Below are positions 15,461 through 23,487 of a stretch of 64,000 nucleotides of DNA, in pieces (the stretch's first letter is position 1; every line of letters begins with the position of its first letter). Below the pieces are notes generated by a model. The model was not told where the DNA came from and did no database searches. It worked only from the letters and a program-made list of their open reading frames with translations. Where the stretch lies: contig NZ_BCTF01000005.1 of the NCBI RefSeq assembly GCF_001571145.1, positions 124,001-188,000 of the forward strand, in the 5' to 3' direction. The DNA comes from Hydrogenophaga flava NBRC 102514. Lineage in GTDB: Bacteria > Pseudomonadota > Gammaproteobacteria > Burkholderiales > Burkholderiaceae_C. The translations under genes were made by a program, and so were the position numbers.

Positions 15461-15850
15461 ATGAAAACCCAAGTTGAGCACGGGAGAGGCGCCCTGTGGG
15501 TGGCTGTGGCCGCCTGCGCCGTCCTGGCCGCCTGCGGCGGCGGCAGCGGGGACGACCCCGCGGCCACGACCAAATCCAGCCCGTCCCTGTCCACCACCAA
15601 AGCCCTTTCCAGCACAGCGGCACCCGCCGCCACCACCGCGGCCAGCACCGAGGGGCGCTTGCTGGCCTCCAACTGCTTCCAGTGTCACGGCACCAACGGC
15701 ACCGGCGGGTTCGACAGCATCCGGGGCGGCGAGGCCGAGGAGATCACCGAGTTCCTCACCAAGACCGCGAGCAAAGACATCATGGCCGCGCACGCCCAGG
15801 GCTACACGCCCGCGCAGCTGCAAAAGATCATCGCCTACCTCCAGCAATGA
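15461..15850 (+). CDS. fccA: FccA-like monohaem cytochrome c, lipoprotein
   Basis: This 129-residue protein has a lipoprotein signal: hydrophobic VAVAACAVLAAC with the lipobox cysteine at residue 25, followed by GGGSG. A Ser/Thr/Ala/Pro-rich linker (about 33-63) leads to a single-haem cytochrome domain with CFQCH at 72-76. The distal region DIMAAHAQGYTPAQL carries the probable axial Met and matches the sulfide dehydrogenase cytochrome subunit pattern. It would accept electrons from the flavoprotein encoded 14 bases downstream and pass them to a periplasmic cytochrome or oxidase. Lipid anchoring is less usual than a free periplasmic FccA. A ribosome site (CAGGAGAAGCG) precedes the ATG. Confidence 0.82.
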   Translation: MKTQVEHGRGALWVAVAACAVLAACGGGSGDDPAATTKSSPSLSTTKALSSTAAPAATTAASTEGRLLASNCFQCHGTNGTGGFDSIRGGEAEEITEFLTKTASKDIMAAHAQGYTPAQLQKIIAYLQQ

Positions 15851-15864
15851 ACCGGGAGACCTCC

Positions 15865-17283
15865 ATGAACACCTTCAAGATCACGAGCGATCTCTCGCGC
15901 CGCCAATGGATGGCGGTGGCCGCGGGCGGCCTGGCCGCCGGTCTGGTCCCGCTGGCGGGTCGGGCCGATGACCAGCGCAAACCATCCAGACGACCCAACA
16001 CCTCCACGGCCCCGCTGGCCACCACCTCCATCACCGGCAAAAAGGTGGTGGTGGTGGGCGGCGGCATGGCCGGGATGACCGCGGCCAAGTACCTGCGGCT
16101 GTGGGGCGGCAAGGGCCTGGAGGTCACCCTGGTCGAGCCCGACGCGCTCTACACCTCCAGCATCATGAGCAACCTCGTGCTCAACGGCAGCCGCACAATC
16201 GCCGGCCTGCAGTACAGCCGGGAAGCCCTGGTCCGTCGCTACGGCGTCGTCTCAAAAGCCGGCAGCCTGGCGGCGATCAACCGGCAAGCCCGTTCGCTCA
16301 CGCTGTCCGACGGCAGCAGCCTGGGCTACGACCGGCTCGTGCTGGCGCCGGGCATCAGCTTCGACGACGCCTACGGCCTCACGCAGGCGGACTACGACAC
16401 ACGCACGCCCCACGCCTGGCGCGGCGGCGCCCAGACCACGCTGCTGCGCCAGCAGATCACGGCCATGCAGGACCAGGACATCTTCGTGATGACCATTCCC
16501 AAGGCGCCCTACCGCTGCCCGCCGGGGCCGTACGAACGCGCCTGCGTGGTCGCCGACCACCTCAAGACCTCCGGTCGCGGCAACTGCCAGGTGATCGTGC
16601 TCGACGAGAACGCCAACGTCCAGGCCGAGCGCCACACCTTCGAGGCCGCGTTCGCCGGGCTGCACGCCAGCGTGATCCGCTACATCCCGAACGTCACTGG
16701 TATCCAGATCGATCCGGCCACCAAGGTGGTGACCTACGTCGATGCCGTCGGTGGCACCCAGGTGATCAACGCCAAGGTGGTCAATCCAATCGTGCCGCAC
16801 CGCGCGGCGGGCAGCGAGACCGGCGGCTGGCTGGCGCAGGCCGGCCTGAACAACAGCGCCGACGGCCGCTGGGCGATGGTCAATGTGCTGAGCTACGAGT
16901 CCACGCTGGTGGGCGCCGAAGGCATCCACGTCATTGGCGACGCCTCGTCGTGCGGCCTGCCCAAGGCCGGCCACGTGGCCAACCAGGAAGCCAAGATCTG
17001 CGCCGACGCGATCGTGCGGCTGATGACGGGCGCACAGCCCGATCCGCAGCCGGTGGCCAACTCGGCCTGCTATTCGCCCATCACCGCCAGCAGCGCCTCG
17101 TGGCTCACAGCGGTCTACCAGTACGACCCGGTCGACCGGCGCATGAAGATCTCCAGCAGCGGTGGTCAGACGGTGGTCAATGGCGTGGCGGCCACCGCCA
17201 CCGAGGCCGCGTCGGTCAGCCAGGACAACTTCAAGGACATGGGCACCTGGTTCACCACCTTGATGAAAGACACCACCGCCTGA
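15865..17283 (+). CDS. fccB: Flavocytochrome c sulfide dehydrogenase, flavoprotein subunit
   Basis: The 472-residue protein has a Tat-type signal (LSRRQWMAVAAGGLAAGLVP) and an FAD-binding motif (KKVVVVGGGMAGMTAAKYLR). FccB signatures follow: MTIPKAPYRCPPGPYERA, HVIGDASSCGLPKAGHVANQ and the C-terminal CYSPIT of the FCSD flavin-binding domain. The cysteines in YRCPPG and SSCGLP are candidates for the redox-active disulfide. FccB oxidises sulfide to zero-valent sulfur in the periplasm and donates electrons to FccA. Export by Tat fits folding with FAD in the cytoplasm. It forms a two-gene operon with fccA, and no sox genes lie nearby. Longer in-frame readings starting inside fccA are not real. 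A related role with thiols or polysulfide is possible. Confidence 0.88.
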   Translation: MNTFKITSDLSRRQWMAVAAGGLAAGLVPLAGRADDQRKPSRRPNTSTAPLATTSITGKKVVVVGGGMAGMTAAKYLRLWGGKGLEVTLVEPDALYTSSIMSNLVLNGSRTIAGLQYSREALVRRYGVVSKAGSLAAINRQARSLTLSDGSSLGYDRLVLAPGISFDDAYGLTQADYDTRTPHAWRGGAQTTLLRQQITAMQDQDIFVMTIPKAPYRCPPGPYERACVVADHLKTSGRGNCQVIVLDENANVQAERHTFEAAFAGLHASVIRYIPNVTGIQIDPATKVVTYVDAVGGTQVINAKVVNPIVPHRAAGSETGGWLAQAGLNNSADGRWAMVNVLSYESTLVGAEGIHVIGDASSCGLPKAGHVANQEAKICADAIVRLMTGAQPDPQPVANSACYSPITASSASWLTAVYQYDPVDRRMKISSSGGQTVVNGVAATATEAASVSQDNFKDMGTWFTTLMKDTTA

Positions 17284-17320
17284 CGACCCAGGCACCCGCC
17301 CTGCGCGCCTCAAGCCCTCG

Positions 17321-18529
17321 TCAGCGCGACTTGGGGCTGGTGACCATGCCCTGGGTGGCGGCCCAGGCGTGGATGTCGTCGCGGCGAATGGCGGCGGCCA
17401 TCAGGCCGGGGAAGGCATCGGGCGTGCAGGCGAAGCTGGGCACGCCCAGCGCCGCGAGCTTGGCGGCCAGCGCGTGGTCGTAGCTGGGTGCGCCTTCGTC
17501 GCTGAGAGCCAGCAGGGTGATGAACTGCACCCCGCTCTCGATCAGCTCGTTGGCCCGCCGCAGCAACTGGGCCTCCACCCCGCCTTCGTACAGGTCGGAG
17601 ATCAGCACCAGAATCGCGTTGCGCGGCTCCCGGATGATGCTCTGGCAGTAGGAGACGGCGCCGTTGATGTCCGTGCCGCCGCCCAGCTGCACACCGAACA
17701 GCAGGTCGACGGGGTCGTCCAGCTGTTCGCTGAGGTCGACCACCGCGGTGTCGAACACCACCAGCCGGGTGGACACCGCCGGCAGCGAAGCCATCACGGC
17801 GCCAAAGATGCTGGAGTAAACCACCGAGGCCGCCATGGAGCCGCTCTGGTCGATGCAGAGCACCACCTCGCGCTGCGGCTTGCGCGCCTTGCGACCGTAC
17901 CCATGCAGGGTCTGTGGCACGATGGTCCGGAAGTCGGGCTGCCAATGCCGCAGGTTGGCGCGGATGGTGCGGTTCCAGTCGATCTCGTTGTGCCGTGGCC
18001 GCCGGTTGCGCTGGCTGCGATCGAGTGCGCCGCTGACGGCCGAGCGCATGGGCTCTTCGAGCCTGGCGAGCAAGGCGTCCACCACGTTGCGCACCACCAT
18101 GCGTGCGGTGTCCCGTGTCTTGGCCGGGATCACCTTCGACAGCGCAATCAGGTTGGCCACCAGATGCACATCGGGCTGCATGCTCTTGAGCATCTCGGGC
18201 TCCAGCAGCATGTCGCGCATGTTCAACCGCTCCAGCGCGTCACGCTGCATGACCTGCACGACCGAGCCGGGAAAGTACTGGCGTATGTCGCCCAGCCAGC
18301 GCGCCACGCTGGGGGACGAACCTTCTCGCCCTCCCGCACGGGACCGGGTGCCCAGTCCACCCGGCCCCGTGGGGTCGTACAGGGCCGACAGGGCGCGGTC
18401 CATCTCCCTGAGTTCGCCCGACAGCGGGCCACACGCCTGATCGGCCTCCTGCCCGAGCACCAGGCGCCAGCGGCGCAGGCGATCGGCTTCGGAGACGGGG
18501 GCCACACCGGACGGTTGGTGTTCGTTCAT
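17321..18529 (-). CDS. VWA-domain protein of a MoxR/VWA system (YehP-like)
   Basis: The 402-residue protein has a helical N-terminal half followed by a von Willebrand A domain from about residue 215. The metal-ion site is intact: LCIDQSGSMAAS gives D-x-S-x-S, GGGTDINGA gives the Thr, and LISDLYEGG gives the Asp. VWA proteins pair with MoxR ATPases to insert metals or remodel partner proteins. The start at 18529 overlaps the preceding DUF5682 stop as ATGA; a longer in-frame reading lies inside that gene. It is the last gene of the five-gene operon and corresponds to the position of yehP in the E. coli yehL-M-P-Q arrangement (from memory). No signal peptide or membrane helix is seen, so it is cytosolic. 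Confidence 0.87.
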   Translation of the reverse strand: MNEHQPSGVAPVSEADRLRRWRLVLGQEADQACGPLSGELREMDRALSALYDPTGPGGLGTRSRAGGREGSSPSVARWLGDIRQYFPGSVVQVMQRDALERLNMRDMLLEPEMLKSMQPDVHLVANLIALSKVIPAKTRDTARMVVRNVVDALLARLEEPMRSAVSGALDRSQRNRRPRHNEIDWNRTIRANLRHWQPDFRTIVPQTLHGYGRKARKPQREVVLCIDQSGSMAASVVYSSIFGAVMASLPAVSTRLVVFDTAVVDLSEQLDDPVDLLFGVQLGGGTDINGAVSYCQSIIREPRNAILVLISDLYEGGVEAQLLRRANELIESGVQFITLLALSDEGAPSYDHALAAKLAALGVPSFACTPDAFPGLMAAAIRRDDIHAWAATQGMVTSPKSR

Positions 18530-20796
18530 GCGCCGAGTCCCATCAGTTGACGCAACAGCGGCAGGGGCAGCAGCGCCCGTGCAGCATCCCATTCGCCCAG
18601 CTCGGTGGTCACCGGCCTGGCGGTCGTGCCGTGGCTGGCACGCTGCGCAAGCTCGTGCCGTTCGCTGGATTCGAACGCGCTGAAGCTGCGCCGCAGCAGA
18701 GGCAGCACACCCAGGAAGTGGTCCTCGCTGAGCGACGACAGCCATGTGTCCAGCAGCCCCCACGCCGAAGCATCGTGCAGCAGGACCGTGGCGTTGCGGT
18801 TGAGAAAGCCATCGAGCCAGGCAGCGGCCTTCGCCGGATCGGCGCCACGGGAGAGGTGCAGGGACATGGCGCTCGCGACGTCGTCGGTGCTGCTGACGCC
18901 GGCGTCGAGCAGCAGGCGCCGACAGAGGCCCTGCAGCAGCGGATGCACACCCACCATCTCGGCCAGCTGCAGCAACGCGCGCTGCCATACACGGGTCTGC
19001 TCCGCGCTGTCGCGCAGGCCTATGGCCTGGTGCGCCGCGAGCATGCTCTCCCGCAAGGCGTTCGCAGCGTCTTCGTCCAGGGCGCTCGCCGCCAGCGGCA
19101 GGCCGATCGCCGCGCGCACGATGAGGCCATCGAGCACCTGCGCCACCAGCGCCGCATCGGTGCCACGCACGTTGCCGTAACGGAACACGTTGGCCAGCGG
19201 CGGCAAGGCCGACAGCAGCTGCCCCGTGTCACCGCTCACCGCCGCCCGGTCCTGCAGCGCGCGCGTCGCGGCGTCCACCGCCGGCGCCAGATCGGCCAGC
19301 AAGGCATCGTCCACCATCCGCGCCAGCTCATCCAGCCGCTGCAAACCCGCGCAGCGGTCCACCGCCCGCGCCGACGCCGCCTGCGCAATGGTCTGTCCCC
19401 AGCGGCTGGCCTCGATGACGCGCAAGGCAAACTCCGGCTGCCACTGCAAGCGCCAGACCTCATGAAAACTTCCGCGCGCCGAGCGGCCCACGGTGGCCAC
19501 GGCACCCCAGGGGATGTCCAGCAGGTTCAGGCGGTGCAGCAACTGGCTGCGGGCGAGATCGGTGGGCTGGCGCAGATCGAGGTCGAGCGTCTTCTGCAAG
19601 GCCTCGGGCTTCAGCCGCAAGGATTTCTGGGCCCGCTCCAGATCGCGCTGCAGCGGCACCGTGGGCACGCTGGCGGGCACCTGGCCCAGGCGGTCGCCAA
19701 CCAGCAACTCGTCGCGGATGAAGCTCAGCACCGCGTCGTCGCCCATGGAGAACACGGCGCGGGTGGCTTCCTGCAACTCTTCGAGGCTGGGCGCCGGGCG
19801 ACCTCTCATGGCGGCCAGCGCTTCGGCCAGCCGGGTGGCCTCGATGAGGTGGGCCGAGGAGCAATCCAGATCCCGCTCGCGCATGAGCCGGGCGATTCGC
19901 GCCAGCCAGGCCGAGGCCCGCGCCAAGGGCAGACCCGGATGGCGCCAGAGATGTTCGTACCAGCCAGGCGAGTGGATGCCCGCGCCGTAGCCACTGGCGC
20001 GGGTGAGGTGGCGATGGCTCCACGGCACCCAGGTGGCCTGGACCTTGAGCTTGGGAAGGGCCTTGAGCAGCGCGGCATCGTCGCGCGCCTTGATGTCAGC
20101 CTGCAACCCGGCCAGGTGCCAGGCGCCACAGACCACGGCGATGCGCTCGAAGCCTTCTTTCTGTGCCGCGCGGATGCACTGGCGCATGTGCGCCTCACGC
20201 AACCGCTCGCGTTGCGCCCGATCGGCGCCGCGCGCGGGATCGCCCAGTTCCTGCCGCAACGCGACCATGGCCTCGTTGATCGCCGGAAACAGCGACCCGG
20301 CCTCGCTCCGTTCCTCGATGAGGTGGTTCCACCACGCCTCACCGTCTTCAAAGCCCGCCGCCCGGGCCAGCCAGGACAGCGGGTCGTCGTCGGCAGCCAC
20401 CGGGTCTTCTTCGGAAGGCTCTACCTCACCAGCTGCGGCCGGAGCTTCGGCGTCCGCCTCCCTGCGCGCCTTGTCCAAGCCGAACTCAATGGCGCGTGGC
20501 AGATCGATGAACCGCAGCGGAACGCCCGCCCGTGCAGCCCATTGCATGGCCTGCCACTCGGGAGAGAACTCGGCAAAGGGGTGGTAGACCGCGAACCCGG
20601 GTTCGTCGGGGCAGTAGCTCAGCAGCGCCACCGGTGGCTGCATGTCTTCGGCGATGGACAGCGACACCAGGGCATCGGCCTCGGGCGGCCCCTCGATCAG
20701 CACACAGTCCGGCTGCAAGGCATGCAGCGCCTCGCGCAGGCTGCGCGCGCAGCCGGGGCCGTGGTGGCGCACGCCGAAGTAGTGCAAGGAACTCAT
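18526..20796 (-). CDS. DUF5682 family protein of the MoxR/VWA system (YehM-like)
   Basis: This is a 756-residue cytosolic protein beginning LHYFGVRHHGPGCARSLREA. Later come CVLIEGPPEADALV and IAVVCGAWHLAGL, matching DUF5682, whose N-terminal part recalls the ChaN/TraB-type His-rich hydrolase or haem-binding folds (GxRHHGPG, EGPP, GAWH). About 500 mainly helical residues follow. Its biochemical function is not known. A TTG at 20805 is in frame, but GGAG would be only three bases away, so I favour the ATG at 20796. It starts 31 bases after the MoxR ATPase gene and overlaps the VWA gene by 4 bases. In this set it is the candidate effector or substrate-binding part; that is inference from layout only. 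Confidence 0.8.
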   Translation of the reverse strand: MSSLHYFGVRHHGPGCARSLREALHALQPDCVLIEGPPEADALVSLSIAEDMQPPVALLSYCPDEPGFAVYHPFAEFSPEWQAMQWAARAGVPLRFIDLPRAIEFGLDKARREADAEAPAAAGEVEPSEEDPVAADDDPLSWLARAAGFEDGEAWWNHLIEERSEAGSLFPAINEAMVALRQELGDPARGADRAQRERLREAHMRQCIRAAQKEGFERIAVVCGAWHLAGLQADIKARDDAALLKALPKLKVQATWVPWSHRHLTRASGYGAGIHSPGWYEHLWRHPGLPLARASAWLARIARLMRERDLDCSSAHLIEATRLAEALAAMRGRPAPSLEELQEATRAVFSMGDDAVLSFIRDELLVGDRLGQVPASVPTVPLQRDLERAQKSLRLKPEALQKTLDLDLRQPTDLARSQLLHRLNLLDIPWGAVATVGRSARGSFHEVWRLQWQPEFALRVIEASRWGQTIAQAASARAVDRCAGLQRLDELARMVDDALLADLAPAVDAATRALQDRAAVSGDTGQLLSALPPLANVFRYGNVRGTDAALVAQVLDGLIVRAAIGLPLAASALDEDAANALRESMLAAHQAIGLRDSAEQTRVWQRALLQLAEMVGVHPLLQGLCRRLLLDAGVSSTDDVASAMSLHLSRGADPAKAAAWLDGFLNRNATVLLHDASAWGLLDTWLSSLSEDHFLGVLPLLRRSFSAFESSERHELAQRASHGTTARPVTTELGEWDAARALLPLPLLRQLMGLGA

Positions 20797-20827
20797 CGTG
20801 GACAAGGTCTCCAGGGCCAGGCCGATG

Positions 20828-21934
20828 TCAACCCAGATCGCGGAAGGCCCGGTACAGGTCCTTCCAGTCGCTGCGCTCCTTGACGACGGCCTCCAGGTAT
20901 TCGTTCCAGACCACGGCGTCCTGCACCGGGTCCTTGACGATGGCCCCGATGACCCCCGAGGCCATGTCGTGCGGCCGCAGCACGCCGTCGCCGAAGTGGC
21001 CCGCCAGCGCCATCCCGTTGTTGATGACCGAAATCACCTCGGCGGTGGACAGGGTGGCGCTGGGCGACTTGACCTGGGTCTTCCCGTCCTCGGTCTTGCC
21101 GTTGCGCAGCTCGCGGAAGATCTGCACGATGCGCCGCACCTCCTTGAGCGCAGGCGGCTCCGCGGGCAACTGCAGCGCACGCCCCATGTCGGCCACACGC
21201 CGCATCACGATGCCCACCTCTTCCTCCTCGCTCGAGGGCACGGGCAGCACCACGGTGTTGAAGCGGCGCTTGAGAGCGGACGACAGCTCGTTGACGCCTT
21301 TGTCGCGGTTGTTGGCCGTGGCGATGACCGAGAAGCCACGAACCGCCTGCACCTCGGTACCCAGCTCGGGGATCGGCAGGGTCTTTTCCGACAGCACGGT
21401 GATCAGGGTGTCCTGCACATCGGCGGGAATGCGGGTGAGCTCTTCGACCCGCGCGATCTTGCCCAGGCGCATGGCGTTCATCAGAGGGCTGGGCACCAAG
21501 GCCTTTTCAGACGGGCCATGGGCCAGCAGCTGGGCGTAGTTCCAGCCATAGCGCAACTGTTCTTCGCTGGTGCCCGCCGTGCCCTGGATCAGCAGTGTGG
21601 AGTCACCGCTGATGGCCGCAGCCAGGTGCTCTGAAACCCAGGATTTCGCCGTGCCCGGCACACCATAGAGCAGCAGCCCGCGGTCGGTGGCCAGCGTGGC
21701 CACCGCCACTTCCATCAGACGCTCGTTGCCCACGTACTTGGGGCTGACTTCAAAACCATTGTCCAGTCGCCCACCCATGAGGTAGCGCACCACGCCCCAG
21801 GGCGAAAGCGCCCAGTTGGCGGGGCGGGCACGCTGGTCCTGGCGCGCCAGCTCGGCGAGTTCTTCGGCGTATTGCTGTTCGGCGTGGCGCCGCATCACGG
21901 CTTCGGACGGGGCGGAGGATGTGAGGGTGTTCAT
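20828..21934 (-). CDS. MoxR-type AAA+ ATPase (YehL-like)
   Basis: The 368-residue AAA+ protein has Walker A GVPGTAKS at 91-98, a Walker B-like strand KIARVEEL at about 159-166, sensor 1 IATANN at about 204-209, and arginine-finger candidates in LKRRFN. Walker B reads V-E-E rather than the usual D-E, a substitution worth checking against the subfamily. MoxR ATPases act as hexameric chaperones with VWA partners. The start at 21934 overlaps the DUF5691 stop as ATGA. Downstream are DUF5682 (31 bases) and the VWA gene. Together with SWIM and DUF5691 this is the YehL class of MoxR systems as I remember the classification. Confidence 0.9.
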   Translation of the reverse strand: MNTLTSSAPSEAVMRRHAEQQYAEELAELARQDQRARPANWALSPWGVVRYLMGGRLDNGFEVSPKYVGNERLMEVAVATLATDRGLLLYGVPGTAKSWVSEHLAAAISGDSTLLIQGTAGTSEEQLRYGWNYAQLLAHGPSEKALVPSPLMNAMRLGKIARVEELTRIPADVQDTLITVLSEKTLPIPELGTEVQAVRGFSVIATANNRDKGVNELSSALKRRFNTVVLPVPSSEEEEVGIVMRRVADMGRALQLPAEPPALKEVRRIVQIFRELRNGKTEDGKTQVKSPSATLSTAEVISVINNGMALAGHFGDGVLRPHDMASGVIGAIVKDPVQDAVVWNEYLEAVVKERSDWKDLYRAFRDLG

Positions 21935-23487
21935 CGTATGGTTTCCAGTGCTTCTCGTGTGTCGATGATCTGCGCCAGGGCATGCATGAGTTCGGCCATG
22001 GCTGCGGTTTCGTCGGCGCTGCGCGGCAGCGCCCTGAGGGCCGGCAATGCCGAGGCATCGACGATGCTGCAAAGATCGGGGAGGTGGTTGCGCACCACCC
22101 ACTGCTGGTGGGCGTCCTGTGCCGCCAGGCGGTCCTGGACCCAGGCCATCAGGCGGTTCGAAACCCCCGGGCTCAGGCGTGCCATGGCATTGCCGGGTTG
22201 CAACTGGCAGGCCGCCACCAGCTCAGGCAACACGGCCGCGGCCCCAGCGCCCCCCTGTTGAAGCACATGTTCCCAGCGCGCATCGCGCGCAGCGCGGGAC
22301 AACATGGGCACCAGCCGGTGGGTGTCCAGACCCTTGACCGCGTCCGGTGGCGCATGGACGAAGGCATCGGCCCAGTCGGGCTCGGGTGTGGCCAGCAGGA
22401 CCTCGAACCAGGCCCGGGTGAGCGCCTTGTTCCAGTCGCCCTTGACGCTCCAGGCCAGCAGATCCTTGGGCGCCATGCCGGTGTGTTCGGTCCACCAGCC
22501 CAGCGGAACCTGGCGGGCCAGCTGGTACAGCCACCAGGCGCGTTCACCCAGACTCTCGTGTGCGGGCTTCTTGGCCTCCACCTGATCGGCCGCCCAGTCG
22601 GCCGCAGCGGCGGCGGGGGCTTCGACAACCCAGCGCTTCTGAATCAGTCCCCTGTGCTGGGTGACCAGCGGTGCCAGCCGGGCCATGGCGCGCCGGGGGT
22701 GGGCGGCCAGGGGCAGGCGGAGCAGCAGGCTCAGCGCGGCCTGGCGCACCTCACCCCCGCGATCGGTGGTTCGAAGGCGTTCGAGCAGCGGCTCGTCCCG
22801 CAGGGAAAGCCCCACGCCCAGCGTCTGAACCAGTTCAAGGCGCTCGCGCGCCGCCAGCTCGGGCAGAACGGCGATCAGCCGCTCGCGGGCCTGGTCCGGC
22901 GCCGTGCTGCGCTCCTGCCGCAGGAAGGCACTGCGCTGCTCCAGGTTGCCTTCGAGCCACACCACCTCATCGCTCTGGCTGGTGGTCTGCACGCCAACGG
23001 CATGCTTCCAGTCCTCGCGCTGCGCTGCCAGCCAGCACCCCGTGGTGCCCAGCACCGGTGCCAGCCATGACCTCAAGGCCATGACCCGCCGACTGGCGTC
23101 GAGTGCCGTTGGCAGCAACGCTGCGGGCAGTCGCAACCCGCGCTGCGAGAGCGTGGCCAGGCACTCGCCGGCCAGCCGCACAGGCCCCTGTTGCAACACC
23201 CACTCCATCAGCGCCACAAGACGCATGTCCTCCAGCGGGGAAAGAACGTCCGGATCGGCCCCTGGTCGGGCCTGCTCGGTCACCGGCCGTCCCATGGACC
23301 CGGCCAGATGACAGAGTGCCAACACACCAGCGACGCGCAGCAAGCCGGTCGCAGGCGGGGTGTCTCCACCGATCGCCTCAGCGATCAAGGCGCCATGATC
23401 CCCCGGCCAGACGGGCCAGCCCCCTGCGTGGCGATCGGTGCCCACCAGCGCCATGGGCAGCAACGGAGCGAACACACGGTCACTCAT
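21931..23487 (-). CDS. DUF5691 family protein
   Basis: This 518-residue cytosolic, leucine- and alanine-rich, largely helical protein reads as a run of alpha-helical repeats (for example QAALSLLLRLPLAAHPRRAM followed by ARLAPLVTQ). It opens with FAPLLPMALVGTDRHAGGWP, which I associate with DUF5691. No catalytic motif is evident, and an armadillo/HEAT-like scaffold is the simplest reading. It overlaps both neighbours by ATGA, the SWIM gene upstream and the MoxR gene downstream. This implies coupled synthesis and probably a shared complex. The tryptophan-rich segment at about 300-345 (WTEHTGMAPKDLLAWSVKGD) could be a partner-binding face. Confidence 0.75.
   Translation of the reverse strand: MSDRVFAPLLPMALVGTDRHAGGWPVWPGDHGALIAEAIGGDTPPATGLLRVAGVLALCHLAGSMGRPVTEQARPGADPDVLSPLEDMRLVALMEWVLQQGPVRLAGECLATLSQRGLRLPAALLPTALDASRRVMALRSWLAPVLGTTGCWLAAQREDWKHAVGVQTTSQSDEVVWLEGNLEQRSAFLRQERSTAPDQARERLIAVLPELAARERLELVQTLGVGLSLRDEPLLERLRTTDRGGEVRQAALSLLLRLPLAAHPRRAMARLAPLVTQHRGLIQKRWVVEAPAAAAADWAADQVEAKKPAHESLGERAWWLYQLARQVPLGWWTEHTGMAPKDLLAWSVKGDWNKALTRAWFEVLLATPEPDWADAFVHAPPDAVKGLDTHRLVPMLSRAARDARWEHVLQQGGAGAAAVLPELVAACQLQPGNAMARLSPGVSNRLMAWVQDRLAAQDAHQQWVVRNHLPDLCSIVDASALPALRALPRSADETAAMAELMHALAQIIDTREALETIR

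Noticed and set aside
18547-20883. Plus-strand frame of 778 codons opposite DUF5682
   Set aside because: It is an antisense shadow; the DUF5682 reading has family motifs and overlaps its neighbours by ATGA.
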